47,770 bases of DNA from Curtobacterium sp. MMLR14_010 (GTDB taxonomy: Bacteria; Actinomycetota; Actinomycetes; Actinomycetales; Microbacteriaceae), in assembly GCF_001865015.1 (NCBI RefSeq), contig NZ_MJGV01000037.1, forward strand, positions 1 to 47,770, read 5' to 3'. This document shows positions 40,369 through 47,770 of this stretch, piece by piece. Under the pieces are notes generated by a model. The model did no database searches and was not told the origin of the DNA. It saw nothing but the letters and a program-made list of their open reading frames with translations. How positions within the stretch are numbered: the first letter of the stretch is position 1; every line of letters begins with the position of its first letter. Both the position numbers and the translations under genes were made by a program.

Positions 40369-41442
40369 TCAGTGGTGGTGCTGCACCGGCCACACCGGGA
40401 ACGGGTCCACGTACCCGGCCCACGCCGCTGGGCCCGCGAGCAGCTCGTCGTCCGTGAGCAGACAGGCGTGCAGCGCCCCGACCACGTGCTCCCGGTGGAG
40501 GCGCTCGCCGAAGAAGACGAGCTCCTGCCCAGCGGGCGCGTCCGGGTCCCAGCTCGAGATCCCCGACGGGTCGAAGGACACCGTGTCCCCGGCGCTGCGC
40601 CACGACCCGTACTGCCCGGCGCGCGTGGCGAGCTGCACGAGCCCCCGGGACCGTGCGATCCGCCCGACCCGGTGCGGCACGAGGTCGTGCCGCACCGCCT
40701 CGAACAGTCGCTCGGGGTGGAACGGCCGCGGGTTCCGGAACACGAGCGCGTCGCCCCCGTCGGGCCCGGCGAGTGCCCGCGTCCACCCCATCCGCTGACC
40801 GAGGCGACGAGCACACCCGCGACCGCTCCACCGAGCTGCGCGGAGCGGCCCTGTCGGCACGTCCGTCACGCTGGCGTCCGGGTTCAGCCGTCGCAGCAGC
40901 CAGAGCACGCTGTCGAGCTGGTCCGGCGGGGCCGTCGCGGCGTCGGTGAGCACGACGACGGTCGCGAACTCGACCTGTGACGCGAGGAACTCGGCCGTGA
41001 CGTGGTCGGTCGCGGGGGCAGCCGCCGGCGAGAGCAGCCAGCGGTGCACGTCCTGCACCGACACCACGGCGACGAGGTCGTGCAGTTCGACAGCAGGACC
41101 GTCGCCGCGCTGGTGGTCGAGTTCGGTCTCGAGGACGAACGCAACCTCCATCAGGTCGGCTTCTGGCTCGAGTCCGACGACCGTCCGACCGGAGGACCCG
41201 TCGCGCGCCATCGCGAGGAGGCGGTCGGCGAGGACCAGGGCGAAGTCGCCGCTGTCCTCGGTGTCGTCCGTGACCTCCGTCCCGGGCCACGGCTCCGGTC
41301 CGGCCCCGGCCCCGGCCGCCGTGCCGGCGAGTCGTCGGCACACGAGCGTCCGTGTGTCGGTCCGCAGGCCGCTCACGAGCGTCACGGACAGGCCGGGAGG
41401 CGCGGGTCGGGTGGGGTCCTGGTGTTCCGTTCCGTGGTCCAT
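40369..41442 (-). CDS. CobW/ZigA-like protein with degenerate P-loop
   Basis: Zinc-starvation-type COG0523 protein, 357 residues. The C-terminal part is a clear ZigA/YciC match: RSRGLVQLATRAGQYGSWRS (CobW_C domain, about residues 245-264), SWDPDAPAGQELVFFGERLH, LHACLLTDDELLAG, and a FPVWPVQHHH tail with three His. The N-terminal GTPase half is abnormal: where LSGFLGAGKTT is expected, it reads VSGLRTDTRTLV (about 23-34), so the Walker A Gly and Lys are gone, and no CxCC metal motif is seen. It may bind metal without hydrolysing GTP. Start ATG 41442 with a TAGAGT -10 element and Zur-like box, divergent from L36. Confidence 0.82.
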   Translation of the reverse strand: MDHGTEHQDPTRPAPPGLSVTLVSGLRTDTRTLVCRRLAGTAAGAGAGPEPWPGTEVTDDTEDSGDFALVLADRLLAMARDGSSGRTVVGLEPEADLMEVAFVLETELDHQRGDGPAVELHDLVAVVSVQDVHRWLLSPAAAPATDHVTAEFLASQVEFATVVVLTDAATAPPDQLDSVLWLLRRLNPDASVTDVPTGPLRAARWSGRGCARRLGQRMGWTRALAGPDGGDALVFRNPRPFHPERLFEAVRHDLVPHRVGRIARSRGLVQLATRAGQYGSWRSAGDTVSFDPSGISSWDPDAPAGQELVFFGERLHREHVVGALHACLLTDDELLAGPAAWAGYVDPFPVWPVQHHH

Positions 41443-41449
41443 GCCGACT

Positions 41450-41455
41450 ACTCTA
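41450..41455 (-). promoter_or_regulatory. -10 element TAGAGT for the CobW gene
   Basis: TAGAGT on the minus strand ends 7 nt before the ATG. The Zur-like palindrome begins 1 bp upstream, so a bound repressor would block it. Confidence 0.55.
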
Positions 41456-41456
41456 C

Positions 41457-41471
41457 TGAGAACAGTTCTCA
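41457..41471. promoter_or_regulatory. Zur-box-like palindrome TGAGAACAGTTCTCA
   Basis: A 15-bp palindrome with 7-1-7 symmetry, equivalent in layout to actinobacterial Zur boxes (TGAAAAT-n-ATTTTCA pattern). It sits between divergent genes for a ZigA-like protein and the zinc-free L36, both classic Zur targets, and lies 12 bp before the L36 ATG. Confidence 0.75.
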
Positions 41472-41483
41472 AAAGGAGGCACC

Positions 41484-41606
41484 ATGAAGGTCCGCAACTC
41501 CCTCAAGTCCCTGAAGCAGCTGCCCGGTGCGCAGGTCGTCCGTCGCCGCGGCCGCACCTTCGTCATCAACAAGCTCAACCCACGTGGCAAGGGGCGCCAG
41601 GGCTGA
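41484..41606 (+). CDS. rpmJ: Ribosomal protein bL36, zinc-independent (C-) form
   Basis: A 40-residue protein beginning [19 protein letters not shown] and ending [12 protein letters not shown]. bL36 of the large ribosomal subunit normally binds zinc with a CxxC-C-H ribbon; here there is no cysteine, so this is the C- paralogue that replaces the zinc form when zinc is scarce. Usually a C+ copy is encoded elsewhere in the genome. The ATG has AAAGGAGG 7 nt upstream, a near-perfect ribosome binding site unusual for this window. It shares a Zur-like box with the divergent CobW gene and is followed by a long nested hairpin. Confidence 0.95.
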   Translation: MKVRNSLKSLKQLPGAQVVRRRGRTFVINKLNPRGKGRQG

Positions 41607-41703
41607 CGGCCGGGAGGCCGTGGTGCGGTCCGGCAGGTCGGCCCGCAGCCGCGGGTGGCTCAGCGCAGCCGACGTGCCGGACGCGGGGCGAGCCTCCCGG
41701 CCG
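41607..41703 (+). terminator. Long nested hairpin downstream of rpmJ
   Basis: The outer stem CGGCCGGGAGGC (41607-41618)/GCCTCCCGGCCG (41692-41703), middle stem GTCCGGCA (41628-41635)/TGCCGGAC (41675-41682) and inner stem GTCGGC (41637-41642)/GCCGAC (41668-41673) are separated by symmetric internal loops (9/9 and 1/1 nt). It begins right after the L36 stop. The outer stem is the GGAGGC family. The rest of 41704-41827 is the promoter region of the next gene with no further structure. Confidence 0.65.
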
Positions 41704-41827
41704 GTCCTGACCTCGGTGGTTCCGCGGATGTCGTGCCTGATCTGCCGGAGCGAGCATCGCGGGTGGATCGGATGCGCCCCCCACGGTGGCCGACCCTGCA
41801 CCCGCCATCCACGAGATCGGACCACGC

Positions 41828-42937
41828 ATGACCACCCACCAGGCCACGCCGGAGCGCCCGTCGGGCGCCCCCGTCGACCCCTTCGCACCCGTCGCCTTCG
41901 CCGCGACGACGATCGCGAACCGCATCGTCATGTCGCCGATGACGCGGAGCCGCGCGCCCGAGCCGGCGCGCACCGCGACGCCCTCCATGGCGGTGTACTA
42001 CTCCCAGCGCGCGTCTGCCGGCCTCATCGTCACCGAGGGAACGTCCCCGTCGGAGGAGGGCAACGGCTACACGAACACACCGGGCATCTACTCGGCCGAG
42101 CAGACCGAGTCCTGGAAGCAGGTCACCAGCGCCGTGCACGCCGCCGGCGGGACGATCTTCATGCAGCTCATGCACGCGGGGCGCATCGGCCATCCGGACA
42201 TCGGGACGAACGGACTGGCGCCGATCGGTCCGTCTGCGGTGATCCCGTCCGGTCAGACGTTCACACACAGCGGCATGCAGGACTACGTCGAGCCGCGGGC
42301 GTTCTCGGACTCCGAGGTCGAGCAGACCATCGCCGACTTCGTCGCTGCCGCACGCAACGCCATCGACGCCGGGTTCGACGGGGTGGAGCTGCACGGCGCG
42401 AGCGGCTACCTCATCCACCAGTTCCTGTCCGAGCACACCAACCGGCGCACCGACCGGTGGGGCGGATCGGTGGAGAACCGCATCCGCTTCGCCGTCGAGG
42501 TCGCCGCGGCCGTCAGCGCGGCGATCGGAGCCGACCGCGTCGGGTTCCGCATCTCGCCCGGCATCCCGCTGAACGACGTCAACGAGGGCGAGGACCTGGC
42601 GGCGACGTACCTGCCGCTCGTGGCACGGCTCGGCGAGCTGGACCTGGCCTACCTGCACGAGATGGAGGCGGCCGGTCGCGACCTCACCACGGCCGTCCGG
42701 GCCGCGTGGCCGAACGCCTTCGTCCTCAACCCGCTGACCAGCCCGCGCCCGACCGGGCCGGAGGACCTGGCCCTCGTCGAGGACGGGACCACGGACCTGA
42801 TGTCGTTCGGGGCGGCCTTCATCGCGAACCCGGACCTGCCGGAGCGCATGCGCGTCGGGACGGAGCTCGCGCAGGCCGACGGCGCGACGATGTACGGCGG
42901 CGGCGACGCCGGCTACATCGACTACCCGCGCGCATGA
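41828..42937 (+). CDS. Old yellow enzyme-type flavin oxidoreductase
   Basis: FMN-dependent ene-reductase (NemA/alkene reductase type), 369 residues, cytosolic. IANRIVMSPMTRSRA (about residues 29-43) is the N-terminal barrel strand; SAGLIVTEGTSPSEEGNGY (about 62-80) binds FMN; QLMHAGRIGHPD (about 112-123) contains the substrate-side His region; DGVELHGASGYLIHQFLSEHTNRRTD (split: GVELHGASGYLIHQFLS, about 182-198, and NRRTDRWGGSVENR) is the family signature. The C-terminus holds FGAAFIANPDLPERMR, the phosphate loop. It reduces activated alkenes or nitro compounds. Start ATG 41828; a short membrane-protein gene overlaps its stop. Confidence 0.92.
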   Translation: MTTHQATPERPSGAPVDPFAPVAFAATTIANRIVMSPMTRSRAPEPARTATPSMAVYYSQRASAGLIVTEGTSPSEEGNGYTNTPGIYSAEQTESWKQVTSAVHAAGGTIFMQLMHAGRIGHPDIGTNGLAPIGPSAVIPSGQTFTHSGMQDYVEPRAFSDSEVEQTIADFVAAARNAIDAGFDGVELHGASGYLIHQFLSEHTNRRTDRWGGSVENRIRFAVEVAAAVSAAIGADRVGFRISPGIPLNDVNEGEDLAATYLPLVARLGELDLAYLHEMEAAGRDLTTAVRAAWPNAFVLNPLTSPRPTGPEDLALVEDGTTDLMSFGAAFIANPDLPERMRVGTELAQADGATMYGGGDAGYIDYPRA

Positions 42938-43101
42938 GCAGGAGCAGCGACGTGCGCACCAGCGGGAGCACGACCGTGCGGCGCTCCCTCCTGTTCTCCC
43001 TGGTCGTGGCTGCCCTCGCGTGGGGGGTCGGCGTCGTCGTCTTCGGTGCTGCCGAGTTCGTCGTCCGGCTCACCGCGGAGGTCGGTCGGCCGATCAGGTG
43101 A
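42934..43101 (+). CDS. 55-residue single-helix membrane protein
   Basis: The ATG overlaps the OYE stop by ATGA. It has a polar N-terminus (SRSSDVRTSGSTTVRR) and one hydrophobic helix (LLFSLVVAALAWGVGVVVFG, residues about 19-38), then VVRLTAEVGRPIR. Too short for confident family assignment; coupling with the OYE gene and the good helix support it as real. It ends shortly before a GC-rich stretch that contains no further gene on the plus strand. Confidence 0.55.
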   Translation: MSRSSDVRTSGSTTVRRSLLFSLVVAALAWGVGVVVFGAAEFVVRLTAEVGRPIR

Positions 43102-43184
43102 CCCACGACCCACCACCCTCGGTCAGCTGGTCCCGGTGCCCGAGGTCATCGGCCAGCTGATGGGCCTGCCCGCCTGACGGCGGC

Positions 43185-44054
43185 TCAGAGGTACTGCGCG
43201 ATCGCGTCGGCGACCGCGCGCGGGTCCTCGCGCTGCACGAAGTGGCCCACCCCGTCGAGCTCGACCAGTCGGCGTCCGGCGGGGAACCACGACGCGTTCC
43301 CGCGCGCCAGGGTCGGCGTCTCGCAGCCGTCCTCCAGTCCGATGAGGAACGTGGTCGGGACGGTGATCTCCGGCCAGGCGTCGAGCAGCGCCTGCGCCGC
43401 CTCGTACCGGGGGCTTCCCGGGGCCTCGCCGGTGCCGTGGCGGTAGTAGTGGACGACGAGGTCGGCGAAGTCCTCGGTGTCGACCGATCGGAGGACCTCG
43501 TCGAGCGCGTCAGCTGACAGGGGGAGCGACGGCGACCAGTGCTGCCACGCCCAGGTGACCAGTTCCTCCGGAGCCTGTCGGAACGCCTCCGCTCCCGCTG
43601 CGGTGCAGAGCCAGTAGCGGTACCAGGCCACCGAGACCTCGTCGAGCGCCTCCTGGCCGTGCAGGACCGACGACGGGCCGTACGCGGTGGCCATCGTCAC
43701 CAGGCCGGTGACGGCCTCCGGCGCGAGTGCGGCGACGGCGTGCGCCGTGCGGGCGCCCCAGTCGTGTCCCACCAGGACGACGGGTCCCAGCTCGAGCTCG
43801 TGGATGAGGTCGAGGAGGTCCGTGGCGAGCGCGGCGACCTGCGCGGACCGGGCCTCCGGCTCGACCACCCGGGTCCCCCCGACGCCGCGGAGGAACGGGC
43901 GGATGACCCGGAGACCGCTCGGCAGGGCGGCGACGACGTCGTCCCAGGTGCCGGGATGGTCGGGGAAACCGTGCACCAGCACGACGGGCGTGCCGGTCCG
44001 GGGTCCCTCGTCGAGGTACTCGATCTCGGTGGAGCGGGTCTGCACGAGCGGCAT
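43185..44054 (-). CDS. Alpha/beta hydrolase, epoxide hydrolase-like
   Basis: A 289-residue alpha/beta hydrolase. VLVHGFPDHPGTWDDVV (about residues 26-42) supplies the oxyanion loop (HGFPD); RPFLRGVGGT near 53-62 is the strand-4 turn; GHDWGARTAHAVA (about 97-109) has Asp as nucleophile rather than Ser, the mark of epoxide hydrolases and haloalkane dehalogenases; the catalytic acid is in LIGLEDGCETP near 241-251 and the His in DGVGHFVQRED near 270-280. The lid lacks an obvious two-Tyr signature, so the substrate is uncertain. Start ATG 44054. A strong hairpin separates it from the upstream FAD oxidase gene. Confidence 0.87.
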   Translation of the reverse strand: MPLVQTRSTEIEYLDEGPRTGTPVVLVHGFPDHPGTWDDVVAALPSGLRVIRPFLRGVGGTRVVEPEARSAQVAALATDLLDLIHELELGPVVLVGHDWGARTAHAVAALAPEAVTGLVTMATAYGPSSVLHGQEALDEVSVAWYRYWLCTAAGAEAFRQAPEELVTWAWQHWSPSLPLSADALDEVLRSVDTEDFADLVVHYYRHGTGEAPGSPRYEAAQALLDAWPEITVPTTFLIGLEDGCETPTLARGNASWFPAGRRLVELDGVGHFVQREDPRAVADAIAQYL

Positions 44055-44107
44055 GGACGTACCTTTCGGGTCGCGGTCGTGTTGCCCATGATGGCGACGG
44101 ACGACGT

Positions 44108-44140
44108 CGACGGACCGGCGGACACCCCGCCGGTCCGTCG
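44108..44140 (-). terminator. 14-bp-stem terminator after the FAD oxidase gene
   Basis: CGACGGACCGGCGG (44108-44121) and CCGCCGGTCCGTCG (44127-44140) are exact complements around the 5-nt loop ACACC, 38 nt beyond the FAD oxidase stop on the minus strand. Confidence 0.75.
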
Positions 44141-44178
44141 GTTCCGTGGTTCCACCGGGGGCCGGGCCCGTCCCGGCG

Positions 44179-45609
44179 TCAGGGTGTCGACTGGTGGTGC
44201 TCCTGCTGCTCGGCCGGGAAGCGACCGTCCGGGTCGACCTGGGCCTTGATCCGCTGGAGGCGGTCCCAGTCCTCGGGTGCGAACGCCGCCTCCGGGTGTC
44301 CGTCGTCGGGGGCGTAGTTGAGGTAGCGGGTGCCGGTGCTCCACGGGCGCATGACCTCGACCAACGCGTCCGCCTCGCCGCCGCCGGCAGCGTCGTCGTC
44401 GTCGGGCATCCCGATCGACACCGCCCAGAGCACGTGGGACGCGTCACTCGTCGTCACCGCGCGACCGCTGGTCGACGTCCGGGACAGCGCTCCGCCGAGC
44501 TGCCGGATCGCGACGATGTGCAGACCGGTCTCGGACGCGGGCCCGACCTCGGCGAGCAGTGCGCGCTGCGCCTCCGGCGTGAGCCCGGAGAGCATCGCGG
44601 TCTGCTCCGAGAACGGCGTCGGGTCCTCGGGGTCGTTGTGGACGTGCTCGAACTCCTCGTTCGACAGCGGCTGCACGGTGTCGGCGAGGAGCGGTGCTGC
44701 GGACCGGAGCGGCTCGAGGAGTCGGTCGAGGTCCGCGGTGTCGTGGATCAACGCGACACGGACGTGGACCACGAATCGACCCGCGAGCAGTTCCGGCACC
44801 CCGGGCAGCGCCGGCAACCGCAGGAACGCGATCGAGACCGTGAGCTCCTCGGGCGCCGTCGCGGTGACCTGCTCGAAGGCCTGCAGCACGCGCTCGGCGT
44901 CGCGACCGTCGAAGAACAGGCCGCCGCCGGCGAACCCGTCGACCGGGAGCAGGGCGATCTCCATGGCGGTGACGATCCCGATCGCGCTGCGCCCACCGCG
45001 CAGCGCCCAGAACAGGTCCTCGTTCTCCGTCGCGCTCGCCCGCACCATCGCGCCGTTGGCCGTCACGGCCTCGAGCGCGAGGACGTGGTCGGTGCCCCAC
45101 CCGTACTTCCGGCCCAGGATCGGGCTGAGGCCACCGCCGAGGGTGAACCCCACGACGCCGACCGATCCGGACGACCCGTGCACCGGGGCCAGACCGTGGG
45201 CGGCGGCGAGCGGCACGACGTCCCGCCAGCGGGCGCCGGCGCCGACGAAGGCCCGACGTCCCGCGGCGTCGACGTGGACGTGGTCCATGCGTCCGGTGTT
45301 GACGAGCACGCCGTGTCGGAAGGGGCGGACGCCGTGGTGTCCGGTGCCCATCACGGCGACCGGCAGGTCGTGCTCGTTCGCGAACACCACCGCCGCGGCG
45401 ACGTCGGCGGCCTCGGCCGCGAGCACCACGACGTCCGGACTCCGCCACGTCGCCCTGTTGAACCCGGCGCACGCCGCCGCGTAGCCCTCGTCGTCGGGCG
45501 TGCGTGCCGTCCCGACCAGGTCGGCTGCGAGCCGCTCGACGGCGCCCGGCGGGAGCGCCCGCGCTCGTTCCGAGGTCGCTGACAGTGGGACGGAGGGGAT
45601 CTGGGTCAC
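44179..45609 (-). CDS. FAD-binding oxidase, BBE/GlcD-like
   Basis: A 476-residue flavoprotein with an FAD_binding_4 (PCMH-type) N-terminal domain and a C-terminal BBE segment. LPVAVMGTGHHGVRPFRHGV (about residues 82-101) contains the His expected to hold FAD covalently; VGVVGFTLGGGLSPILGRKYG (about 149-169) is the family loop, where the second, Cys, attachment of bicovalent enzymes is not present. The C-terminus is TRYLNYAPDD, then WDRLQRIKAQVDPDGRF, the BBE signature. It likely oxidises a sugar, alcohol or aromatic with oxygen. Start GTG 45609 with AAGGAG 6 nt upstream. Probably its own transcript. Confidence 0.88.
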   Translation of the reverse strand: MTQIPSVPLSATSERARALPPGAVERLAADLVGTARTPDDEGYAAACAGFNRATWRSPDVVVLAAEAADVAAAVVFANEHDLPVAVMGTGHHGVRPFRHGVLVNTGRMDHVHVDAAGRRAFVGAGARWRDVVPLAAAHGLAPVHGSSGSVGVVGFTLGGGLSPILGRKYGWGTDHVLALEAVTANGAMVRASATENEDLFWALRGGRSAIGIVTAMEIALLPVDGFAGGGLFFDGRDAERVLQAFEQVTATAPEELTVSIAFLRLPALPGVPELLAGRFVVHVRVALIHDTADLDRLLEPLRSAAPLLADTVQPLSNEEFEHVHNDPEDPTPFSEQTAMLSGLTPEAQRALLAEVGPASETGLHIVAIRQLGGALSRTSTSGRAVTTSDASHVLWAVSIGMPDDDDAAGGGEADALVEVMRPWSTGTRYLNYAPDDGHPEAAFAPEDWDRLQRIKAQVDPDGRFPAEQQEHHQSTP

Positions 45610-45734
45610 GGTGCTCCTTCGGTTCGCTGGCTGCTGACACGGCCCGGGTCGGCGCAGACCGCGCTCGGGGCCGGGCCAGCAGTCTCCGGCGGCAGCGACG
45701 CCGATCGCACCCGTGGTCGCACTGAGACCGCCGA

Positions 45735-45751
45735 CCGCCGACCGTCGGCGG
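45735..45751 (-). terminator. Short GC hairpin after the SDR gene
   Basis: CCGCCGA (45735-45741) and TCGGCGG (45745-45751) with a 3-nt loop, 9 nt beyond the SDR stop on the minus strand. Confidence 0.5.
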
Positions 45752-45759
45752 CCGACGGG

Positions 45760-46692
45760 TCACCAGGCGGCGGTGGCCCGCTCCGACAGTGCCCAGAGCG
45801 CGGCCGCGGTGTCCTCGTCGAGCGCGAACGGTGCTACCCCGCGGAACGTCTCCGGACGGCTCATGTCGCGGATCTCGTCGATCGCGACGGGCGCCTCGGC
45901 GACGTTCTCGAAGTACCTGCCACCGGCGGAGGCGCCCTCCGGAGCCGCCGCCAGGAACACCGGGGTGGCTGCACCCTCGCTGAGGGTCTTCGCGCCGGCC
46001 GTGGAGACCTGCATCTCGGTGGGCAGGTTCTTCTGCAGCCCCGTCTGGATGAACCCCGGGTTGTATGCGCTGACGGTGACGCCCTGGGCGCTCCACCGCC
46101 GGTTCGCCTCGACGGCGAAGAGGATCAGCGCCGTCTTCGAGACCGCGTACGCCGACCACGGTTCGTACGGCTCGGCCTGCCCGGCGAGGGCCTCGACGTC
46201 GACGGGGCCGAGGAGGTGGGCGTTGGAGCTCGCGAGGACCACGCGGGCGTCGCCGGCGGCGGTCAGGGCGGGGAGGAGCCGGGTCGCCAGGGCGAAGTGG
46301 CCCAGGTAGTTCGTCATGAACTGGGACTCCCAGCCCTCGGCGGTCCTGGACTCCGGCGGGACCATGATGCCGGCGTTCCCGACCAGGACGTGCAGCGGGC
46401 CGGACCATGCGGCCGCAGCGCGGGCGATCGAGGCCGGGGACATCAGGTCGAGTTCCACGACCCGGGGGTGGACGCGACCCGTGGCGGCGGCGATCCGGTC
46501 GGCAGCGGCCTCGCCCCGTGCGACGTCCCGCACGGCAAGCGTCGCCTCGGCGCCGGCGGCGGTGAGGGCGCGGGCGATCTCCTCGCCGAGTCCGGACGAC
46601 GCCCCGGTGACCAGGGCGCGGCGTCCGGTCAGGTCGACGCCGGACAGCACGTCCGCGGTGGTCGGGTGGGCAGGAGCGGGTGACGACGACAT
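45760..46692 (-). CDS. SDR-family oxidoreductase (retinol-dehydrogenase-like)
   Basis: A 310-residue extended-tail SDR. RALVTGASSGLGEEIARAL (about residues 25-43) binds NADP; LVGNAGIMVPPE (about 101-112) is the NAG strand; VVLASSNAHLLGP (about 149-161) contains the catalytic Ser, and YAVSKTALILFAVE (about 180-193) the Tyr-Lys pair. It resembles the WW-oxidoreductase/retinol dehydrogenase cluster. Substrate unknown, cytosolic. ATG 46692 has AGAGGAA 7 nt upstream. It is divergent from a GNAT gene across about 246 bp, and neither the gap nor its neighbours suggest a pathway. The gap itself (46693-46938) holds the two promoters and no gene. Confidence 0.88.
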   Translation of the reverse strand: MSSSPAPAHPTTADVLSGVDLTGRRALVTGASSGLGEEIARALTAAGAEATLAVRDVARGEAAADRIAAATGRVHPRVVELDLMSPASIARAAAAWSGPLHVLVGNAGIMVPPESRTAEGWESQFMTNYLGHFALATRLLPALTAAGDARVVLASSNAHLLGPVDVEALAGQAEPYEPWSAYAVSKTALILFAVEANRRWSAQGVTVSAYNPGFIQTGLQKNLPTEMQVSTAGAKTLSEGAATPVFLAAAPEGASAGGRYFENVAEAPVAIDEIRDMSRPETFRGVAPFALDEDTAAALWALSERATAAW

Positions 46693-46938
46693 GTGCGTTC
46701 CTCTGTGAGCGCCGCGGACCCCGACCTCGGTGGTCGGCGCGGCCCTGTCAGTGGAACCGACACGGGACGTCGCCTCAAGCGGAACGCGAGGTGTCCGGTG
46801 GTCCCGCTGAGCTCCCGGACCGCCCACCGGCGACAGCGCCGCCGACCTCCGGTGATTCCCCGGAAGCGCCCGGCGTCGCAGCCAGCGACGATCGCTCTCG
46901 ATCCCCATCCGACCACCACCCACAGAACGGGTCACCCC

Positions 46939-47757
46939 ATGCCGACCATCTCCATGCCGTCCCACCACGACCTGCAGCTCATCGAACAGGCGGAGGCACG
47001 GTACAACCACGACTTCCTGGCGGGCGCCACCGACGCCACGCGCACCGCCCTCGGGATCCACACCGCCCGGATCGGCGACGGGTTCGCGACCGCCGTCACC
47101 GCTGACGCCTCCGGGTACTGGACCAAGGCGATGGGCCTCGGCTTCGAGACCCCGGTGAACGACGCCCTGGTGCTCGACACGATCGACTTCTTCCGCCGCT
47201 CCGGCAAGGACCAGGGACTCTTCGCGATCGCCCCGATGGTGCTCCCGCCGGACTGGGAGCGGATCTGCGCGGCGAACGGCATCACCGCCGGGCCGGCCAC
47301 CGCGAAGTTCACCAGCCGGGTCGAGGCGCTCGTGCCGCGGCCGAGCGCCGTCGCGGTCCGTCCGCTCGTGCCCGGGGACGCACCGGCGTGGGGGCGCATC
47401 ACGCGAGAGGCCTTCGGCATGACCGACCCGGACCTGACCCCGCTGCTGGCGACCCTGCTCGACGACCGGCACGTCCGCGCCTTCGGCGTCTGGGACGGGG
47501 ACCTGCTCGTCGGTGCGGCGGCGGTGCACCTGCTGGGTGACGTCGCGGCGCTGCACACGGCCGGCACGCTCGAGCCGTACCGGGGCCGGGGGATCCAGTC
47601 GGCGCTGCTCGCTGCCCGGATCGAGGCGGCCGCCGCAGCGGGGTGCCGCATCCTCTCCGCGGAGACCGGTGCCGGCACCGGGCCGTCCTCGCGCAACCTC
47701 GCCCGCGCCGGCCTCGTGCACCTGTACGACCGCGTGAGCTGGCGCTGGAGCGCCTGA
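46939..47757 (+). CDS. GNAT-family N-acetyltransferase
   Basis: A 272-residue protein. The N-terminal half (about 1-125) is a separate domain starting SHHDLQLIEQAEARYNHDF with DTIDFFRRSGKDQGLFAIAP. The C-terminal half (about 130-272) is a GNAT fold: VRPLVPGDAPAWGRITREAF, then VGAAAVHLLGDVAALHTAGT and LEPYRGRGIQSALLAARIEA (about 218-237), where RGRGIQSAL binds acetyl-CoA, and RNLARAGLVHLYDRVSW. This two-domain arrangement is common in actinobacteria, substrate unknown. The start ATG 46939 has only a weak ACGGG site upstream. It is the last gene before the window end; 47758-47770 holds nothing. Confidence 0.85.
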   Translation: MPTISMPSHHDLQLIEQAEARYNHDFLAGATDATRTALGIHTARIGDGFATAVTADASGYWTKAMGLGFETPVNDALVLDTIDFFRRSGKDQGLFAIAPMVLPPDWERICAANGITAGPATAKFTSRVEALVPRPSAVAVRPLVPGDAPAWGRITREAFGMTDPDLTPLLATLLDDRHVRAFGVWDGDLLVGAAAVHLLGDVAALHTAGTLEPYRGRGIQSALLAARIEAAAAAGCRILSAETGAGTGPSSRNLARAGLVHLYDRVSWRWSA

Positions 47758-47770
47758 CCCGCCTGACCCG

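Noticed and set aside
43118..43178. Fragment reading LGQLVPVPEVIGQLMGLPA in the gap after the 55-residue gene
   Set aside because: It has protein-like composition but no start codon in frame and no upstream coding sequence. It could be a remnant of a decayed gene, but evidence is too thin to annotate.
44179..45609. FAD oxidase as a bicovalent berberine-bridge enzyme
   Set aside because: The His attachment is plausible, but no cysteine is present in the second attachment loop, so bicovalent FAD cannot be supported.

Overview
The window is high-GC DNA with many GTG starts, GTGA/ATGA stop-start overlaps and actinobacterial protein families. It fits Actinomycetota. Microbacteriaceae, and a Curtobacterium-like genome within it, is my inference from gene content and was not tested. 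No phage, transposase or CRISPR is visible, so this reads as a chromosomal segment with ordinary metabolism plus one notable accessory locus.

Layout. 1-9.4 kb: MarR/MFS efflux pair with a divergent SDR; acetamidase-like enzyme; a 214-bp tandem repeat; PiT phosphate transporter with a small membrane partner and a good Pho box; monoglyceride-lipase-like hydrolase; domain-swapped lipoate ligase; small lipoprotein and membrane protein. 9.4-16 kb: 14-TM DHA2 exporter, GH125 mannosidase, phosphoglucomutase, an 81-residue protein with a strong promoter. 15.5-20 kb: minus-strand cluster mtnP - sugar epimerase - GT2 - DUF2064 nucleotidyl/glycosyltransferase - methyltransferase. 20-23.6 kb: molybdenum cofactor operon moeA-moaC-mog-moaE plus a membrane protein. 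23.7-30.1 kb: two membrane proteins, ABC-F ATPase, dacB with a MarR regulator, tRNA-Gln(UUG), nucleoside hydrolase. 30.2-31.1 kb: SMP-30 protein.

31.1-40.3 kb is the most interesting region. It is an actinobacterial version of the conserved 'Nit1' cluster (Sll0783-Sll0787 / MSMEG_0565-0572 families): Nit1 nitrilase, MSMEG_0570, MSMEG_0569 flavoprotein, a second nitrilase-fold protein, MSMEG_0572, MSMEG_0568 radical SAM, MSMEG_0567 (GNAT fused to an AIR-synthase-like domain), MSMEG_0565 glycosyltransferase and an AMP-forming ligase. It forms two head-to-tail transcription units. Each is preceded by an almost identical four-site array with 11-bp spacing that looks like a GlnR (nitrogen regulator) box. 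The second nitrilase has lost two catalytic residues (Glu to Asp, Cys to Asp), so it is probably a pseudoenzyme. Related clusters in pseudomonads have been linked to cyanide assimilation; here the glycosyltransferase and ligase suggest that a product is also built or modified.

40.4-41.6 kb is a zinc-response divergon: a ZigA/YciC-like CobW protein with a ruined P-loop and a cysteine-free ribosomal protein L36, sharing a Zur-like palindrome. 41.8-47.8 kb holds oxidoreductases (OYE, FAD oxidase, SDR), an epoxide-hydrolase-like enzyme and a GNAT.

Two genome-wide themes show up. First, a family of perfect or near-perfect intergenic hairpins shares a GGAGGC/GCCTCC outer stem but has unrelated, internally compensated cores. 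Second, many starts are preceded at 6-8 nt by a TAGGCT-like -10 element and have no Shine-Dalgarno sequence, which implies leaderless mRNAs.
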